Positions 17,476-26,009 of a stretch of DNA of 64,000 nucleotides are shown here, one piece after another. Every line of letters begins with the position of its first letter. The stretch's first letter is position 1. Location: contig NZ_CP102382.1 of assembly GCF_024628805.1 (NCBI RefSeq), positions 2,666,001 through 2,730,000 of the forward strand. Reading direction: 5' to 3'. Source of the DNA: Paenimyroides aestuarii. GTDB lineage: Bacteria; Bacteroidota; Bacteroidia; Flavobacteriales; Flavobacteriaceae. The notes under the pieces were generated by a model, which was given only the letters and a program-made list of their open reading frames with translations, was not told the DNA's origin and made no database searches. Both the position numbers and the translations under genes were made by a program.

Positions 17476-17919
17476 ATGAAATTCAGTTTGCAACTTCAAA
17501 AAATAATGCATCATTTTAAACTTTCTACCACCGAAATGGCAGATAAAATTAATGTGCCAAAAGCCACCATTTCGCACCTAATTTCAGAGCGAAACAAACC
17601 CAGTTTAGAATTTATCACGAAGGTGCATACTACCTTTCCATCGATCAATTTGGAGTGGCTGATATATGCAAAAGAACCTTTTTTGATGGCTGAAAAAACT
17701 TCAGAAAATAATGTTTTGCATCCATCCCCTACTTATGATTTAGAAAAAAAATCGGAACCCGAAATAGCAATCGCAGATGAAAATTTGACCACTAATAATG
17801 AAAATAGTTCTGAAAAATTAATTACAAATGAAGAAAACATTTTATCTTTCGGCTCTAAAAAAATTGACAGTATTGTGATTTTTTACAATGATGGCAGTTT
17901 TAAGCAATACCAACCCTGA
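17476..17919 (+). CDS. XRE-family helix-turn-helix regulator
   Basis: 147 aa. Residues about 5-60 form a Cro/CI-type HTH (LQKIMHHFKLSTTEMADKI, then KATISHLISERNKPSLEF). The C-terminal half is acidic, Asn/Ser-rich and looks disordered, ending in an aromatic strand (VIFYNDGSFKQYQP). The frame is open 25 codons upstream, but that part lies in the operator region, so the ATG at 17476 is chosen. Its TGA is followed directly by the ATG of the next gene. Likely autoregulated through the three palindromes upstream. Confidence 0.85.
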   Translation: MKFSLQLQKIMHHFKLSTTEMADKINVPKATISHLISERNKPSLEFITKVHTTFPSINLEWLIYAKEPFLMAEKTSENNVLHPSPTYDLEKKSEPEIAIADENLTTNNENSSEKLITNEENILSFGSKKIDSIVIFYNDGSFKQYQP

Positions 17920-18588
17920 ATGAATTTCTTTAAAAAATACCTAAGTTATTTGAATGTAATTCCCGAAAAAACCTATTCTTCGGCATACAGCGGTATTTTA
18001 GAAATTAATTGGCTAAACGGCAAAAAAGTTTTAGACACACAAAACACCAATTATTCTTATGGAAACTTAGGAAAAGTGCTAAAAAAAGCGCTGCAAGCTA
18101 CCAAAACCGATTTTCGCAGCAATGAAGCATCAATACTTGTTTTGGGTTTGGGTGGCGGTGATGTGGTGCAACAATTGCGGAAAAATTTTCAATCAAATGC
18201 TGTAATTACCGCAGTTGAAATCGATCCAATGGTGATTCAAGTGGCTATGAATGAATTTGGAATTATTCCCAATCACTCGCTTGAAATTGTAAATAATGAC
18301 GCATTTCAATTCATAAAATATACTTCAAAAAGATACCATGTAGTAATTGTTGATTTGTTTAACGATACCGAAATTCCTGAATTTGTTTTTCAAAACAGCT
18401 TTGTAGAGCAAATTTACAAGGTGCTTTACACAAATGGAACGGCAATTTTTAATACTTTTATACTCAATGAAGTACACAATTTGCGAAATGAAAAATTGCT
18501 TGCACTGCTAAAAAAGCATTTTGAAGTGCAATCGTTTAAAAATTTATACGGACACAATCATTTAATGGTTACTCAAAAAATAAAATGA
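17920..18588 (+). CDS. Spermidine-synthase-like SAM-dependent methyltransferase fold protein
   Basis: 222 aa with the Rossmann SAM-binding motif LVLGLGGGD (residues 73-81) and the acidic ribose-binding VEIDPMV (E100). The later VVIVDLFND matches the position of the catalytic region in SpeE-like proteins. The usual GGGDG of spermidine synthases is GGGDV, and the N-terminal beta domain is short, so true aminopropyl transfer is doubtful. It is the second gene of the XRE operon, with 0 bp spacing before it and a 4-bp overlap after it. Confidence 0.8.
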   Translation: MNFFKKYLSYLNVIPEKTYSSAYSGILEINWLNGKKVLDTQNTNYSYGNLGKVLKKALQATKTDFRSNEASILVLGLGGGDVVQQLRKNFQSNAVITAVEIDPMVIQVAMNEFGIIPNHSLEIVNNDAFQFIKYTSKRYHVVIVDLFNDTEIPEFVFQNSFVEQIYKVLYTNGTAIFNTFILNEVHNLRNEKLLALLKKHFEVQSFKNLYGHNHLMVTQKIK

Positions 18589-19478
18589 AAAAATACAGTT
18601 ACATAGCAATTGCTTTGTTGGGTTTTATAACCGCAAATGCACAATATACAAAGGATATCAACACCAATCGCCCCAGTTCTTCAATGGGCGCTTATAGTGT
18701 GAGCAAAGGAATTTTTCAGATAGAAGGTGGATACACTTATCAAAACGATGAATTTCATAGTGATAAAACCAATACTTTTAATAATTTTCAGGTGCAATTG
18801 CGCTATGGAGATATGTTGGAAAACTTAGAGTTTGTTGGCGATTTTTATTTCACAAATTACAACCAAACAGATTATGGAATTGATATAACAAACAGCGGGT
18901 TTAGACAGTTGAACTTTGGTATAAAATACCTGATTTATGATCACTATAAATATTATGTAGAAAAACGAAATGTGTACAGCTGGAAAGCCAATCAACGTTT
19001 TAAATGGGGCAGATTGATTCCGGCACTAGCACTTTACGTTGGTGGGCAGTTTAATTTTAAGCACAATTTGTACTACCCTAATTTACCCGAAATTGGCTTA
19101 AAAACCATGTTGATTGCACAGCAACACATAAGCAAACGCTTTAGCATGACCTACAATTTTATTGGCGAAAATGTTACCGAAGATGCATACAGAAACATTA
19201 GTTACATTGTAACAGCGTCGTTGGGATTAAGCGACAGATGGAGTATTTTTGGCGAACACCAAGGAATTATTGACCGCAAATATGAAAACATTTCAGTTCC
19301 TTTTATGAACGAAGCTTCGTTGAAAGGTGGATTAACTTATAAAATTCATAAAAATTTACAGATTGATGCGTTCGGTGGAACAAGCCTTGAAAACAGTCCG
19401 CATAAAATTCAGGCTGGAATGGGTGTTTCATGGCGCAATCACAAAAAATTCCAGTTTAAAGATCCTACCGAATTATAA
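18585..19478 (+). CDS. Outer-membrane beta-barrel protein (transporter/porin-like)
   Basis: 297 aa with a Sec signal peptide (MKKYSYIAIALLG, cleavage after ANA). The mature protein starts DINTNRPSSSMGAYSVSKG and has many amphipathic strands ending in aromatic residues. This is the pattern of the MetA/phenol-degradation-type outer-membrane barrels that Bacteroidota encode in number. It ends near a Phe-rich segment. It overlaps the methyltransferase stop by 4 bp and so is the third gene of the XRE operon. The substrate is unknown. Confidence 0.75.
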   Translation: MKKYSYIAIALLGFITANAQYTKDINTNRPSSSMGAYSVSKGIFQIEGGYTYQNDEFHSDKTNTFNNFQVQLRYGDMLENLEFVGDFYFTNYNQTDYGIDITNSGFRQLNFGIKYLIYDHYKYYVEKRNVYSWKANQRFKWGRLIPALALYVGGQFNFKHNLYYPNLPEIGLKTMLIAQQHISKRFSMTYNFIGENVTEDAYRNISYIVTASLGLSDRWSIFGEHQGIIDRKYENISVPFMNEASLKGGLTYKIHKNLQIDAFGGTSLENSPHKIQAGMGVSWRNHKKFQFKDPTEL

Positions 19479-19488
19479 TTTTTTATTT

Positions 19489-19496
19489 TATATTTG
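19489..19496 (+). promoter_or_regulatory. Promoter -7 element for fabG
   Basis: TATATTTG followed by CC is a perfect TAnnTTTG match, 26 bp before the fabG start. It suggests fabG is not dependent on the XRE operon. Confidence 0.5.
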
Positions 19497-19522
19497 CCTA
19501 AATGTGTTAAAAAACGTATTAC

Positions 19523-20269
19523 ATGAAATTATTAGAAGGAAAAACTGCAATCATAACAGGTGCAACCCGCGGAATTGGTAGAGGAATTGCTTTAACATTT
19601 GCAAAACAAGGTGCAAACGTGGCATTTACATACAGCTCGTCTGAAGAAGCTGCTATTTCTTTAGAAAATGAATTAACAGCTATGGGCGTTCAAGCAAAAT
19701 CGTACAAATCAAACGCAGCAGACTTTAATGAGGCGCAAAGTTTGGTGGATAGTGTATTGGCTAGTTTTGGAACTGTTGATGTTTTAATCAACAATGCAGG
19801 AATCACCAAAGACAATTTGTTGATGCGTATGAGCGAAGAAGATTTTGACAATGTAATGGATGTAAACTTAAAATCGGTTTTTAACATGACCAAAGCCGTG
19901 CAAAAAACCATGCTTAAAAACAGAAACGGTGTGATTATTAACATGAGTTCTGTGGTGGGTGTAAAAGGAAATGCAGGTCAGGCAAACTATGCGGCATCAA
20001 AAGCCGGAATTATTGGTTTTTCTAAGTCGGTAGCATTGGAATTAGGTTCTAGAAACATTCGTTGCAACGTGGTGGCGCCAGGGTTTATCGAAACCGAAAT
20101 GACTGCAAAATTGGGCGAAGAAACAGTAAAAGGCTGGACAGACGCTATTCCTTTGAAACGCGGTGGTACACCAGAAGATATTGCAAACGCTTGTGTGTTT
20201 TTATCATCAGATTTGGCTACCTACATTACGGGTCAGGTTATAAATGTTGATGGCGGAATGCTTACATAA
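19523..20269 (+). CDS. fabG: 3-oxoacyl-[acyl-carrier-protein] reductase
   Basis: NADPH-dependent reduction step of type II fatty acid synthesis. A short-chain dehydrogenase of 248 aa with cofactor motif TGATRGIGRG (12-21), NNAG (90-93), and catalytic Ser (about 142-143), Y156 and K160. The C-terminus VINVDGGM is typical of FabG. It has its own promoter and terminator, away from other fab genes. Confidence 0.94.
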   Translation: MKLLEGKTAIITGATRGIGRGIALTFAKQGANVAFTYSSSEEAAISLENELTAMGVQAKSYKSNAADFNEAQSLVDSVLASFGTVDVLINNAGITKDNLLMRMSEEDFDNVMDVNLKSVFNMTKAVQKTMLKNRNGVIINMSSVVGVKGNAGQANYAASKAGIIGFSKSVALELGSRNIRCNVVAPGFIETEMTAKLGEETVKGWTDAIPLKRGGTPEDIANACVFLSSDLATYITGQVINVDGGMLT

Positions 20270-20292
20270 AATAAACAATCATCTAAAAATAT

Positions 20293-20329
20293 AAACCGTT
20301 GGATTTTTTAAGTACCAGCGGTTTTTTTT
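20293..20329 (+). terminator. Intrinsic terminator after fabG
   Basis: AACCGTTGG pairs with CCAGCGGTT (one G-U pair) and is followed by a T8 tract. Confidence 0.7.
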
Positions 20330-20356
20330 GTATCTTTAATAGAAAATTATCTAGCT

Positions 20357-21118
20357 ATGAAAAAAATCTATTTATTACTCATTTTTGCTCTGTTAACAGC
20401 GATTTTTTCGTGTAAAAGCAAACAAACTGCAACCGATAACAGCAAAACTACAGTTAACTTCGATGAAAAAACATTTGATCCTTATTTTAAAGGATTAGGT
20501 ACGGAACCTTTTTGGAATATTGAAATAAACGACAATTTTGTTGTTTATAAAGATATTAACGGAAAACTAGAAGTATTTGCCATTCAAAACACCCACCAAG
20601 CCCAAGATGCAAATGTGCGATTGATTAGGTCGGAAAACAACAACAAACAGTTAGAAATCACGATTGCTCAAAAACCATGCTCTGATGGCATGTCGGATCA
20701 ATCTTTTGATTACAAAACCGATGTTTCGATCATTTCAAAAGATAAAGAGTTGCGATTAAACGGTTGTGGAAATTATGTAATTCCTGCAAAAATGCAAGGA
20801 AAATGGGAGCTTATTTCGTTTAAAGGAAATGAAATTCCTGCTAATAAATTTTTAAAAACACCCTATTTACAATTTGAAAATGAAGAAAATCATGTGAGCG
20901 GCAATGCGAGTTGTAATGGTTTTAGTGGTGCTGTTTTTTTTGATAACGAAAACATTCGCTTTTCCAAATTAGGGGTAACACGCATGATGTGTGTTCACGA
21001 AAATATGGAAACTGATTTTTTGAAAGTTTTAGAAACCATAACCCATTACGAACTTGAGAATGATGAATTGCATTTATTCTCTGGAACTGATTTGCAAATG
21101 ATACTAAAGAAAAACTAA
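20357..21118 (+). CDS. META-domain lipoprotein (COG3650 + HslJ-like)
   Basis: 253 aa. A lipoprotein signal ends in IFSC (Cys at about 19). The first domain (about 45-135) has GTEPFWNIEI and a Cys pair, like COG3650 lipoproteins. The second (about 145-250) is a META domain with GKWELISFKG, GNASCNGFSG and TRMMC, as in HslJ. The matched Cys residues probably form disulfides in the periplasm. HslJ relatives affect novobiocin resistance in E. coli, but the molecular role is unknown. Confidence 0.87.
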   Translation: MKKIYLLLIFALLTAIFSCKSKQTATDNSKTTVNFDEKTFDPYFKGLGTEPFWNIEINDNFVVYKDINGKLEVFAIQNTHQAQDANVRLIRSENNNKQLEITIAQKPCSDGMSDQSFDYKTDVSIISKDKELRLNGCGNYVIPAKMQGKWELISFKGNEIPANKFLKTPYLQFENEENHVSGNASCNGFSGAVFFDNENIRFSKLGVTRMMCVHENMETDFLKVLETITHYELENDELHLFSGTDLQMILKKN

Positions 21119-21150
21119 CAAAAAAAGAAGACATTTGGTCTTCTTTTTTG
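21119..21150. terminator. Bidirectional intrinsic terminator
   Basis: A 12-bp stem AAAAAAGAAGAC / GTCTTCTTTTTT around a short ATTTG loop separates two convergent genes. Confidence 0.85.
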
Positions 21151-21161
21151 TTGATATACTC

Positions 21162-22055
21162 TTATCGCGTTTTAAACTGTTGCTTTTGACCTTTGTGTTT
21201 CCAGCGTTTGTGCGTCCAAAAATAATATGCAGGAGCCGCTTTTATTTGTTCTTCCACTTTATCCAAAAACATTCGGGTGGGTTTATATTTAGGCTCGTTC
21301 TTAATATCGTCGGTAATTTCAGAAAAAGTAGCTTGATAATGTCCGCGTTTCGTTTTTTCCACCTTTAAATACAAAATATTCATATTTAATTTTCTTGCCA
21401 AAGCTTCAGCACCCATGTGAACCGGCACTTCTACTCCCATAAACGGTTCCCAATGCAAGTTTTCTCGTAATAACGGCGTTTGATCGCTTAAAAACAAGTA
21501 CGTTCCATATAATCCCTTTGTTTGATTTTCACGAATAGTTCCTGTTGTGTGATGTGTATCAATCAATTCAGCATTAAAACGCGAGCGAATATCTCTAAAA
21601 AGCTTATCGAAATGTTTATTTTTTAACGCTTTATAAATTCCAAAACCTTTAAAATCTAAATGTTGCCCCAAACCAATCACCCACTCCCAATTTCCGTAAT
21701 GCGGCAACATTAAAATAATGCTTTTTTGTTTTTGTTCGTAGGCTTTCATTAGTTCCACATTTGTAAAAACAAAGCGTTTATCTAACTCTTTTGGAGAAAT
21801 GGTAATGGTTTTAATCATTTCAAGAAACAAATCGCACAGATGAATGTAAAATTTTCGTTCGATTGCTTTTCTTTCAATTACCGATAAATGTGGAAATGTT
21901 AGTTCTAAATTGTATCGAACCGTTTTAACGCGATACTTTACTACTTTATATATTAAAAAATAAAAAACGTTCGAAAGTAGATACAATACTTTAAATGGCA
22001 ACTTTGAAACACACCACAACAACGCATATATAACGATAAATAAAAGATATTTCAT
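21162..22055 (-). CDS. Lysophospholipid/lipid A acyltransferase (HtrB/LpxL family)
   Basis: 297 aa with an N-terminal membrane helix and the catalytic H-x4-E motif HYGNWE (H119, E124), typical of late lipid A acyltransferases. Later conserved parts include the LFLSDQTP region. It probably adds a secondary acyl chain to lipid A or an ornithine-type lipid at the inner membrane. The gene stands alone, far from the lpx operon. Confidence 0.9.
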   Translation of the reverse strand: MKYLLFIVIYALLWCVSKLPFKVLYLLSNVFYFLIYKVVKYRVKTVRYNLELTFPHLSVIERKAIERKFYIHLCDLFLEMIKTITISPKELDKRFVFTNVELMKAYEQKQKSIILMLPHYGNWEWVIGLGQHLDFKGFGIYKALKNKHFDKLFRDIRSRFNAELIDTHHTTGTIRENQTKGLYGTYLFLSDQTPLLRENLHWEPFMGVEVPVHMGAEALARKLNMNILYLKVEKTKRGHYQATFSEITDDIKNEPKYKPTRMFLDKVEEQIKAAPAYYFWTHKRWKHKGQKQQFKTR

Positions 22056-22069
22056 TAATGAAATTTTTG

Positions 22070-22098
22070 CAAAGATAAAGCTATCTGTTTATACACAA
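22070..22098 (-). promoter_or_regulatory. Promoter of the lipid A acyltransferase gene
   Basis: The -7 element TATCTTTG (22070-22077) and a -33 TTG (22096-22098) have an 18-bp spacer on the minus strand. This is a good Bacteroidota promoter. Confidence 0.6.
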
Positions 22099-22232
22099 GA
22101 ATTTATTTGAATTGTTTTATCAGATTGCATTATAAAATTTATTAAAATAAAATTTGGATTTTTAATTTTTTTTAGCTAATATTTGCTTTATAAACATATC
22201 GGAAAAAATTAAGCGTTAGCTTCTATTTCTAC

Positions 22233-22370
22233 CTTACAGGAATCTGGTAAATTCAAAAAAGAGATGTAGAATAGATAGGTGAACGCTCACGCTTCGGCGT
22301 GGGCTTACCTATTTATATCTCAACGGCTTACCAGAGCCTCTGTAAGAATAAATAAGGTTAAGTCCCACGC
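22233..22370. ncRNA. Candidate structured RNA or palindromic element
   Basis: Nested complementary segments form one long hairpin: CTTACAG/CTGTAAG (22233 and 22340), TCTGGTAA/TTACCAGA (22243 and 22328), GAGAT/ATCTC (22261 and 22317), ATAGGT/ACCTAT (22275 and 22307), and CACGC-TTCG-GCGTG (22288-22301) at the tip. AAGTCCCACGC at 22360-22370 could pair instead with GCGTGGGCTT at 22297-22306. I do not recognise a known RNA family. It fills most of the 373-bp gap before the next gene. The strand is not determined. Confidence 0.4.
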
Positions 22371-22428
22371 TTTGTTGTTTTATAAACTTTTCGTTTTGGG
22401 GCTGAATGAAATGTAATAAAAACTTAAC

Positions 22429-22857
22429 ATGAAAAAATTACTACTTATGGCAAGTGCAATGGTGTTCACACTATCTTGCTCCTCTTCTGATGATTCTTCA
22501 TCTAACAATTCTAACAGCAACTCTTCTTCAAAAATTACACCGCCTGCTTGGATTCAAGGGACATGGGTTGATAAAGATACCTATGATTTAACTAATTACA
22601 AAGTCGGCTATATTTTTAGGGCTGATGATATATGCATGTTGAATATATCTCATGAAACTTGTTGGAAGGAATCAATTAATTTACATAACAATGTTCCAAA
22701 TTCACCTAAAGCAATAGTGAACGAGAGTATTTCCGACACGGAGTATAAGTGCTCTATAACATTAGCTTCCCAGACCATATATTATAATTTTCAAAAAATT
22801 AGCTCTAATACAATAAAAAATATTGACAATGGAGGCATTTATACTAAAATTAATTAA
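22429..22857 (+). CDS. Small lipoprotein, unknown function
   Basis: 142 aa with the signal MKKLLLMASAMVFTLSC (lipobox Cys 17), then a low-complexity Ser/Asn/Asp linker to about residue 37, and a compact domain starting TPPAWIQGTWVDKD. That start resembles lipocalin-like lipoproteins, but the rest is not recognised. First of several unrecognised co-directional genes (22429-24176). Confidence 0.7.
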   Translation: MKKLLLMASAMVFTLSCSSSDDSSSNNSNSNSSSKITPPAWIQGTWVDKDTYDLTNYKVGYIFRADDICMLNISHETCWKESINLHNNVPNSPKAIVNESISDTEYKCSITLASQTIYYNFQKISSNTIKNIDNGGIYTKIN

Positions 22858-22865
22858 AAGAGATT

Positions 22866-23060
22866 ATGTTTGAATTTATTAAATGGGTTGTAATAATTAT
22901 TATTGCATTTGCTGTATTAGGTTTCATTTTCAGTAAGGATGGTAAACGTGAAGACGGGGCTAAATTAGGTGCTATTATTGGTGGAAGTGTAATTTTAGAA
23001 CTTCTTCCGATAGCGTTACTCATCTTCTTCGTAATATTAATCTTTAAAGCTTGTACTTAA
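22866..23060 (+). CDS. Small membrane protein, unknown function
   Basis: 64 aa. Two hydrophobic helices (about 4-22 and 36-60) are joined by a charged loop KDGKREDGAKLGA. It lies 8 bp after the lipoprotein gene and its TAA overlaps the next ATG by one base. No family recognised. Confidence 0.6.
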   Translation: MFEFIKWVVIIIIAFAVLGFIFSKDGKREDGAKLGAIIGGSVILELLPIALLIFFVILIFKACT

Positions 23061-23905
23061 TGAGAAATAGAAAAATATATTTTATATCACTTGTGTTTTT
23101 TGTAATAGTAGGTTTATCTGCATTTTCTTACATCAATTCAAGAACACCCGAACTTATAAATTATTGGGGTACAGATTATCTTAATGAGATATACATTCAC
23201 GACTACTCAACAGACAAGTTTTTTATTCAACTATTTTTCTTATCGCTTTCCTTAATACCAAGTTCTATCATATTGCTTGCTTTCAATATAAAAAGAAATT
23301 TACCTTTTTATTCAGTGATTACACTCGGTATATTATTCTTTGTAATATTTCACATTGGGCTGTCTATTAATAACACTGATAGAAATTTGTCAGAATTAGG
23401 AGCGATTGATTTAGGTACATCTAATACAGAAACTTTATCAACACAAACTGTAGTCGATGAAACTACTCCCTCAACAACTGAGACAATTGATAATTATGTG
23501 CCTGAACCTATAAACAATACACAATTTGTACTTGTAGTGTTTGAAACAGAAGAACCAACATTGTTTTACCAAGAACCTATTAGAAGTGTTGTTCCTGGTA
23601 TTGAAGATATGGCTGAATTTTACACAGTCTCTTGGAAACCAAACTTAACTGTTTCTAAGGTTTTAGAATTTGACTCTTTTACAATTGATGACGGTTACAT
23701 GTTAATGGATGAAATTGAAAAATTCGCAACAATAGTGCCAGAACATTTCAGCCACGAAGTTAATGCAAAAATATCTCGATATACAGAAAGAGATAGACTT
23801 TTACTTAACAAAACAAAAATCACTAAAAGGTATTATCTAACTTTCACTACTTACACCGAAGCAAGTATAAAAAGACAAGAACTACTTAAACCAGAATCAA
23901 ATTAA
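23060..23905 (+). CDS. Membrane protein with soluble C-terminal domain, unknown function
   Basis: 281 aa. Three membrane helices (about 5-25, 55-78 and 84-104) are followed by a Thr/Ser-rich linker (about 115-145) and a soluble domain with LVVFETEEPTLFYQEP. The domain is not recognised. I chose the ATG at 23060 over an in-frame TTG three codons earlier because it couples to the previous stop. Confidence 0.65.
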   Translation: MRNRKIYFISLVFFVIVGLSAFSYINSRTPELINYWGTDYLNEIYIHDYSTDKFFIQLFFLSLSLIPSSIILLAFNIKRNLPFYSVITLGILFFVIFHIGLSINNTDRNLSELGAIDLGTSNTETLSTQTVVDETTPSTTETIDNYVPEPINNTQFVLVVFETEEPTLFYQEPIRSVVPGIEDMAEFYTVSWKPNLTVSKVLEFDSFTIDDGYMLMDEIEKFATIVPEHFSHEVNAKISRYTERDRLLLNKTKITKRYYLTFTTYTEASIKRQELLKPESN

Positions 23906-23936
23906 TTTATATATTTAATAATTAAAAACTTAAACT

Positions 23937-24176
23937 ATGGGATTCACTGTAATTACAAACCTTGCTAAAATTGATGACTCAATGAGTCCTCAACAGAAAA
24001 TTAATTTAGAAGTTTCAAATAACTCTGTTGTAACGATGGCTGAATCACTCCGAAATTCTCCTATGTTGAAATTAGACCCTAAAGATGGTAGACATATAAC
24101 TATTACAATGTCTGTAGACCAAGAAACAGGTGAAATATCAACAAAAAGAGATTTTAAATTTTCCGATAGGAAATGA
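23937..24176 (+). CDS. Small soluble protein, unknown function
   Basis: 79 aa, acidic to neutral, no signal or membrane helix. It ends with a strand-rich stretch HITITMSVDQETGEIS. It follows the three-helix membrane gene by 31 bp on the same strand. No family recognised. Confidence 0.5.
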   Translation: MGFTVITNLAKIDDSMSPQQKINLEVSNNSVVTMAESLRNSPMLKLDPKDGRHITITMSVDQETGEISTKRDFKFSDRK

Positions 24177-24455
24177 AATTAAAAATTAATTTATTTATCA
24201 TATCTTTTAAAGTTTCTTCCAACTCAATTTGACCCTTTTCTTGTGCATCCTTTAAAGATGCTAAGATTGGTGATAAATTTGAGCAAAATGTTGAGAAATA
24301 TCTGACCATTTTTGACTTGGATGAACAAATGTTTCTAGCTGTGGTAACATATTATTATCTACAATGTAATCTAAAACGCTCACAAGTAGTTTTTGGTTCT
24401 CTTCTAACTTACACTCATCAATTAAATCTGGTGAGTGTTTTTTAATATATAGCAT
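24154..24455 (-). pseudogene. Possible frameshifted small helical protein gene
   Basis: An ATG-started frame (24455 to 24261) encodes 64 aa of helical character ending SDISQHFAQ and then a short tail. In another frame of the same strand the reading continues as protein-like sequence (NLSPILASLKDAQEKGQ, then ELEETLKDMINK) to a stop at 24154-24156. One frameshift near 24275-24285 would join them into about 95 aa. The 3' end would overlap the convergent gene. Family unknown; it could instead be a short intact ORF plus chance sequence. Confidence 0.35.
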
Positions 24456-24515
24456 TTAATTGCAGAGTGTGTAAAAAAAGAAAATATGCGACACACAGTT
24501 GTCAAACCCGCTTCA

Positions 24516-24523
24516 TACTTTTG
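24516..24523 (+). promoter_or_regulatory. Promoter -7 element for the DinB gene
   Basis: TACTTTTG matches TAnnTTTG and lies 29 bp before the chosen start. It lies inside the longer open frame and so argues for the ATG at 24553. Confidence 0.5.
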
Positions 24524-24552
24524 AACTGAAAATAACATTAAAATCAATTAGT

Positions 24553-25023
24553 ATGAAAGCAAACATTGTAACAAACGAAGAGTTATTAAACCATTGGCAA
24601 GGTCACCGAACCTTAACGCGAAAAGTAATAGAGGCTTTCCCCGAAAAAGAACTTTTTGAATACAGTATTGGTGGCATGCGTACGTTTGCCGATTTGGTAA
24701 AAGAGCTGTTGTCTATCGCTGTTCCGGGCTTAGAAGGCATAGTAAACAATACCACAGAAGCCCATAACCATAATTTACCTCTTGCAACAAAGGCAGATTT
24801 ATTAAACGCTTGGGACGAAGCTACGCCGAAAATCAACGCATTGTTTATGCAGATTTCTGAAGAACGCTTTCAGGAAGAATTCAATTTGTTTGGTGCATAC
24901 AAATTTCCGGTGCTTCATAATATTCTGTATTTTATTGATAACGAAGTACATCACCGCGGACAAGGGTATGTGTATTTGAGAAGTTTAGGCATTGAACCTC
25001 CCTTTTTCTGGGAACGTTCTTAA
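24553..25023 (+). CDS. DinB-family protein
   Basis: 156 aa four-helix bundle of the DinB/YfiT type. Candidate metal-binding histidines are an N-terminal His (NHWQGH) and the C-terminal VHHRGQGYVYLR motif, which is diagnostic. Such proteins are thiol-dependent transferases or stress-linked in other bacteria; the substrate here is unknown. The start at 24553 is chosen because the longer frame begins with TTG ahead of the promoter element. Confidence 0.85.
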   Translation: MKANIVTNEELLNHWQGHRTLTRKVIEAFPEKELFEYSIGGMRTFADLVKELLSIAVPGLEGIVNNTTEAHNHNLPLATKADLLNAWDEATPKINALFMQISEERFQEEFNLFGAYKFPVLHNILYFIDNEVHHRGQGYVYLRSLGIEPPFFWERS

Positions 25024-25051
25024 AAAAAGAGAGCAAATTTGCTCTCTTTTT
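25024..25051. terminator. Bidirectional intrinsic terminator
   Basis: A perfect inverted repeat AAAAAGAGAGCAAA / TTTGCTCTCTTTTT lies between the convergent DinB and WYL-regulator genes and overlaps the end of the latter. Confidence 0.8.
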
Positions 25052-26006
25052 ATATTTTTTCAACTGCTTTTTGCAATATATCGGCAACAATATGTTTTAA
25101 TTCTAAAGGTTCAACAATCGTTGCATCATCGCTAAACATTAAAAACCAACGTGCAAAATACTTTAAGGGAATAGTAGTTTCAAAAGTGAGCTCTACTTCC
25201 CTTTTTAGTACTTTTTCTGACACAAAACCGTAGGAAGATCGATCCCAATTAAAATAATGTGCCATTTTTTTGGGTGCACGAATCCGCACAAGAGTTGTTT
25301 TTTGAGTTTCTATTTTCCTCTTATTTAAAAAACATTCTAATGATTGGTGTTCGGTTTCAAAGTGATTTACTGTTTTCGAAATACCTTTTACTCGGTCAAT
25401 TCTAAACTGGCGGTAATCATTTCGCAAAAAGCAAAACGCCATAAAATACCAATAATTATGCTCGTAAAAAATGCCGATGGGCTCTAAAAGCCGTTTATCT
25501 GCTTTATTATTTCCTGGTTTTTGGTATAAAATTTCTATCTGGATTTTTGAAACCATACTGTCTAACAGAACCGAAAGCAGTTCAGTGCTTGGCTCAGACG
25601 AAGTGGTATCAAAAATTAAATAGCGATCTTCGATCAAAGCTACATTTTCTTTTTCGGTGGTTCGCAAAACGGCTTTCATCTTATGCATTGCTGATGAAAA
25701 TTGAAAACTCAATTGTTTATCGGCATATTTTGCCATCAGCTTTTCAGCAATTGCAAAGCTTAAAGCCTCTTCTTTAGTAAAAATAGTCGGCGGAATTTTG
25801 TATCCTTCTACTAACGCAAAACCTTTTCCGGGTTCGTTATACAATGGCACACCCGCATTTTCTAGCGCTTTTAAATCACGGTAGATGGTTCTCGTACTCA
25901 CTTGATAGCGATTTGCAAATTGCTGTGCTGTGATCCAGTTTCGCGATTGCAACTGTACATAAATACTTAAGATTCGGTTGAATTTCTTTATATCAAGTTC
26001 ACTCAT
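25050..26006 (-). CDS. YafY-type HTH + WYL domain transcriptional regulator
   Basis: 318 aa. The N-terminal winged HTH (about 5-60) contains ARQ-like turn sequences QVSTRTIYRDLKALE. A central WYL domain (about 145-225) has YWYFMAFCFLRNDYRQFRIDRV, and a WCX-type C-terminal part follows. WYL domains sense nucleic acid or nucleotide ligands, and relatives respond to DNA damage. It lies 3 bp after ogt on the same strand, which fits a DNA-repair link. Confidence 0.9.
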   Translation of the reverse strand: MSELDIKKFNRILSIYVQLQSRNWITAQQFANRYQVSTRTIYRDLKALENAGVPLYNEPGKGFALVEGYKIPPTIFTKEEALSFAIAEKLMAKYADKQLSFQFSSAMHKMKAVLRTTEKENVALIEDRYLIFDTTSSEPSTELLSVLLDSMVSKIQIEILYQKPGNNKADKRLLEPIGIFYEHNYWYFMAFCFLRNDYRQFRIDRVKGISKTVNHFETEHQSLECFLNKRKIETQKTTLVRIRAPKKMAHYFNWDRSSYGFVSEKVLKREVELTFETTIPLKYFARWFLMFSDDATIVEPLELKHIVADILQKAVEKI

Positions 26007-26009
26007 AAG

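Noticed and set aside
22233..22370. 6S RNA
   Set aside because: The pairing pattern is a long hairpin, but the length is below 6S and there is no clear central bubble or promoter; kept only as an unnamed structured element.
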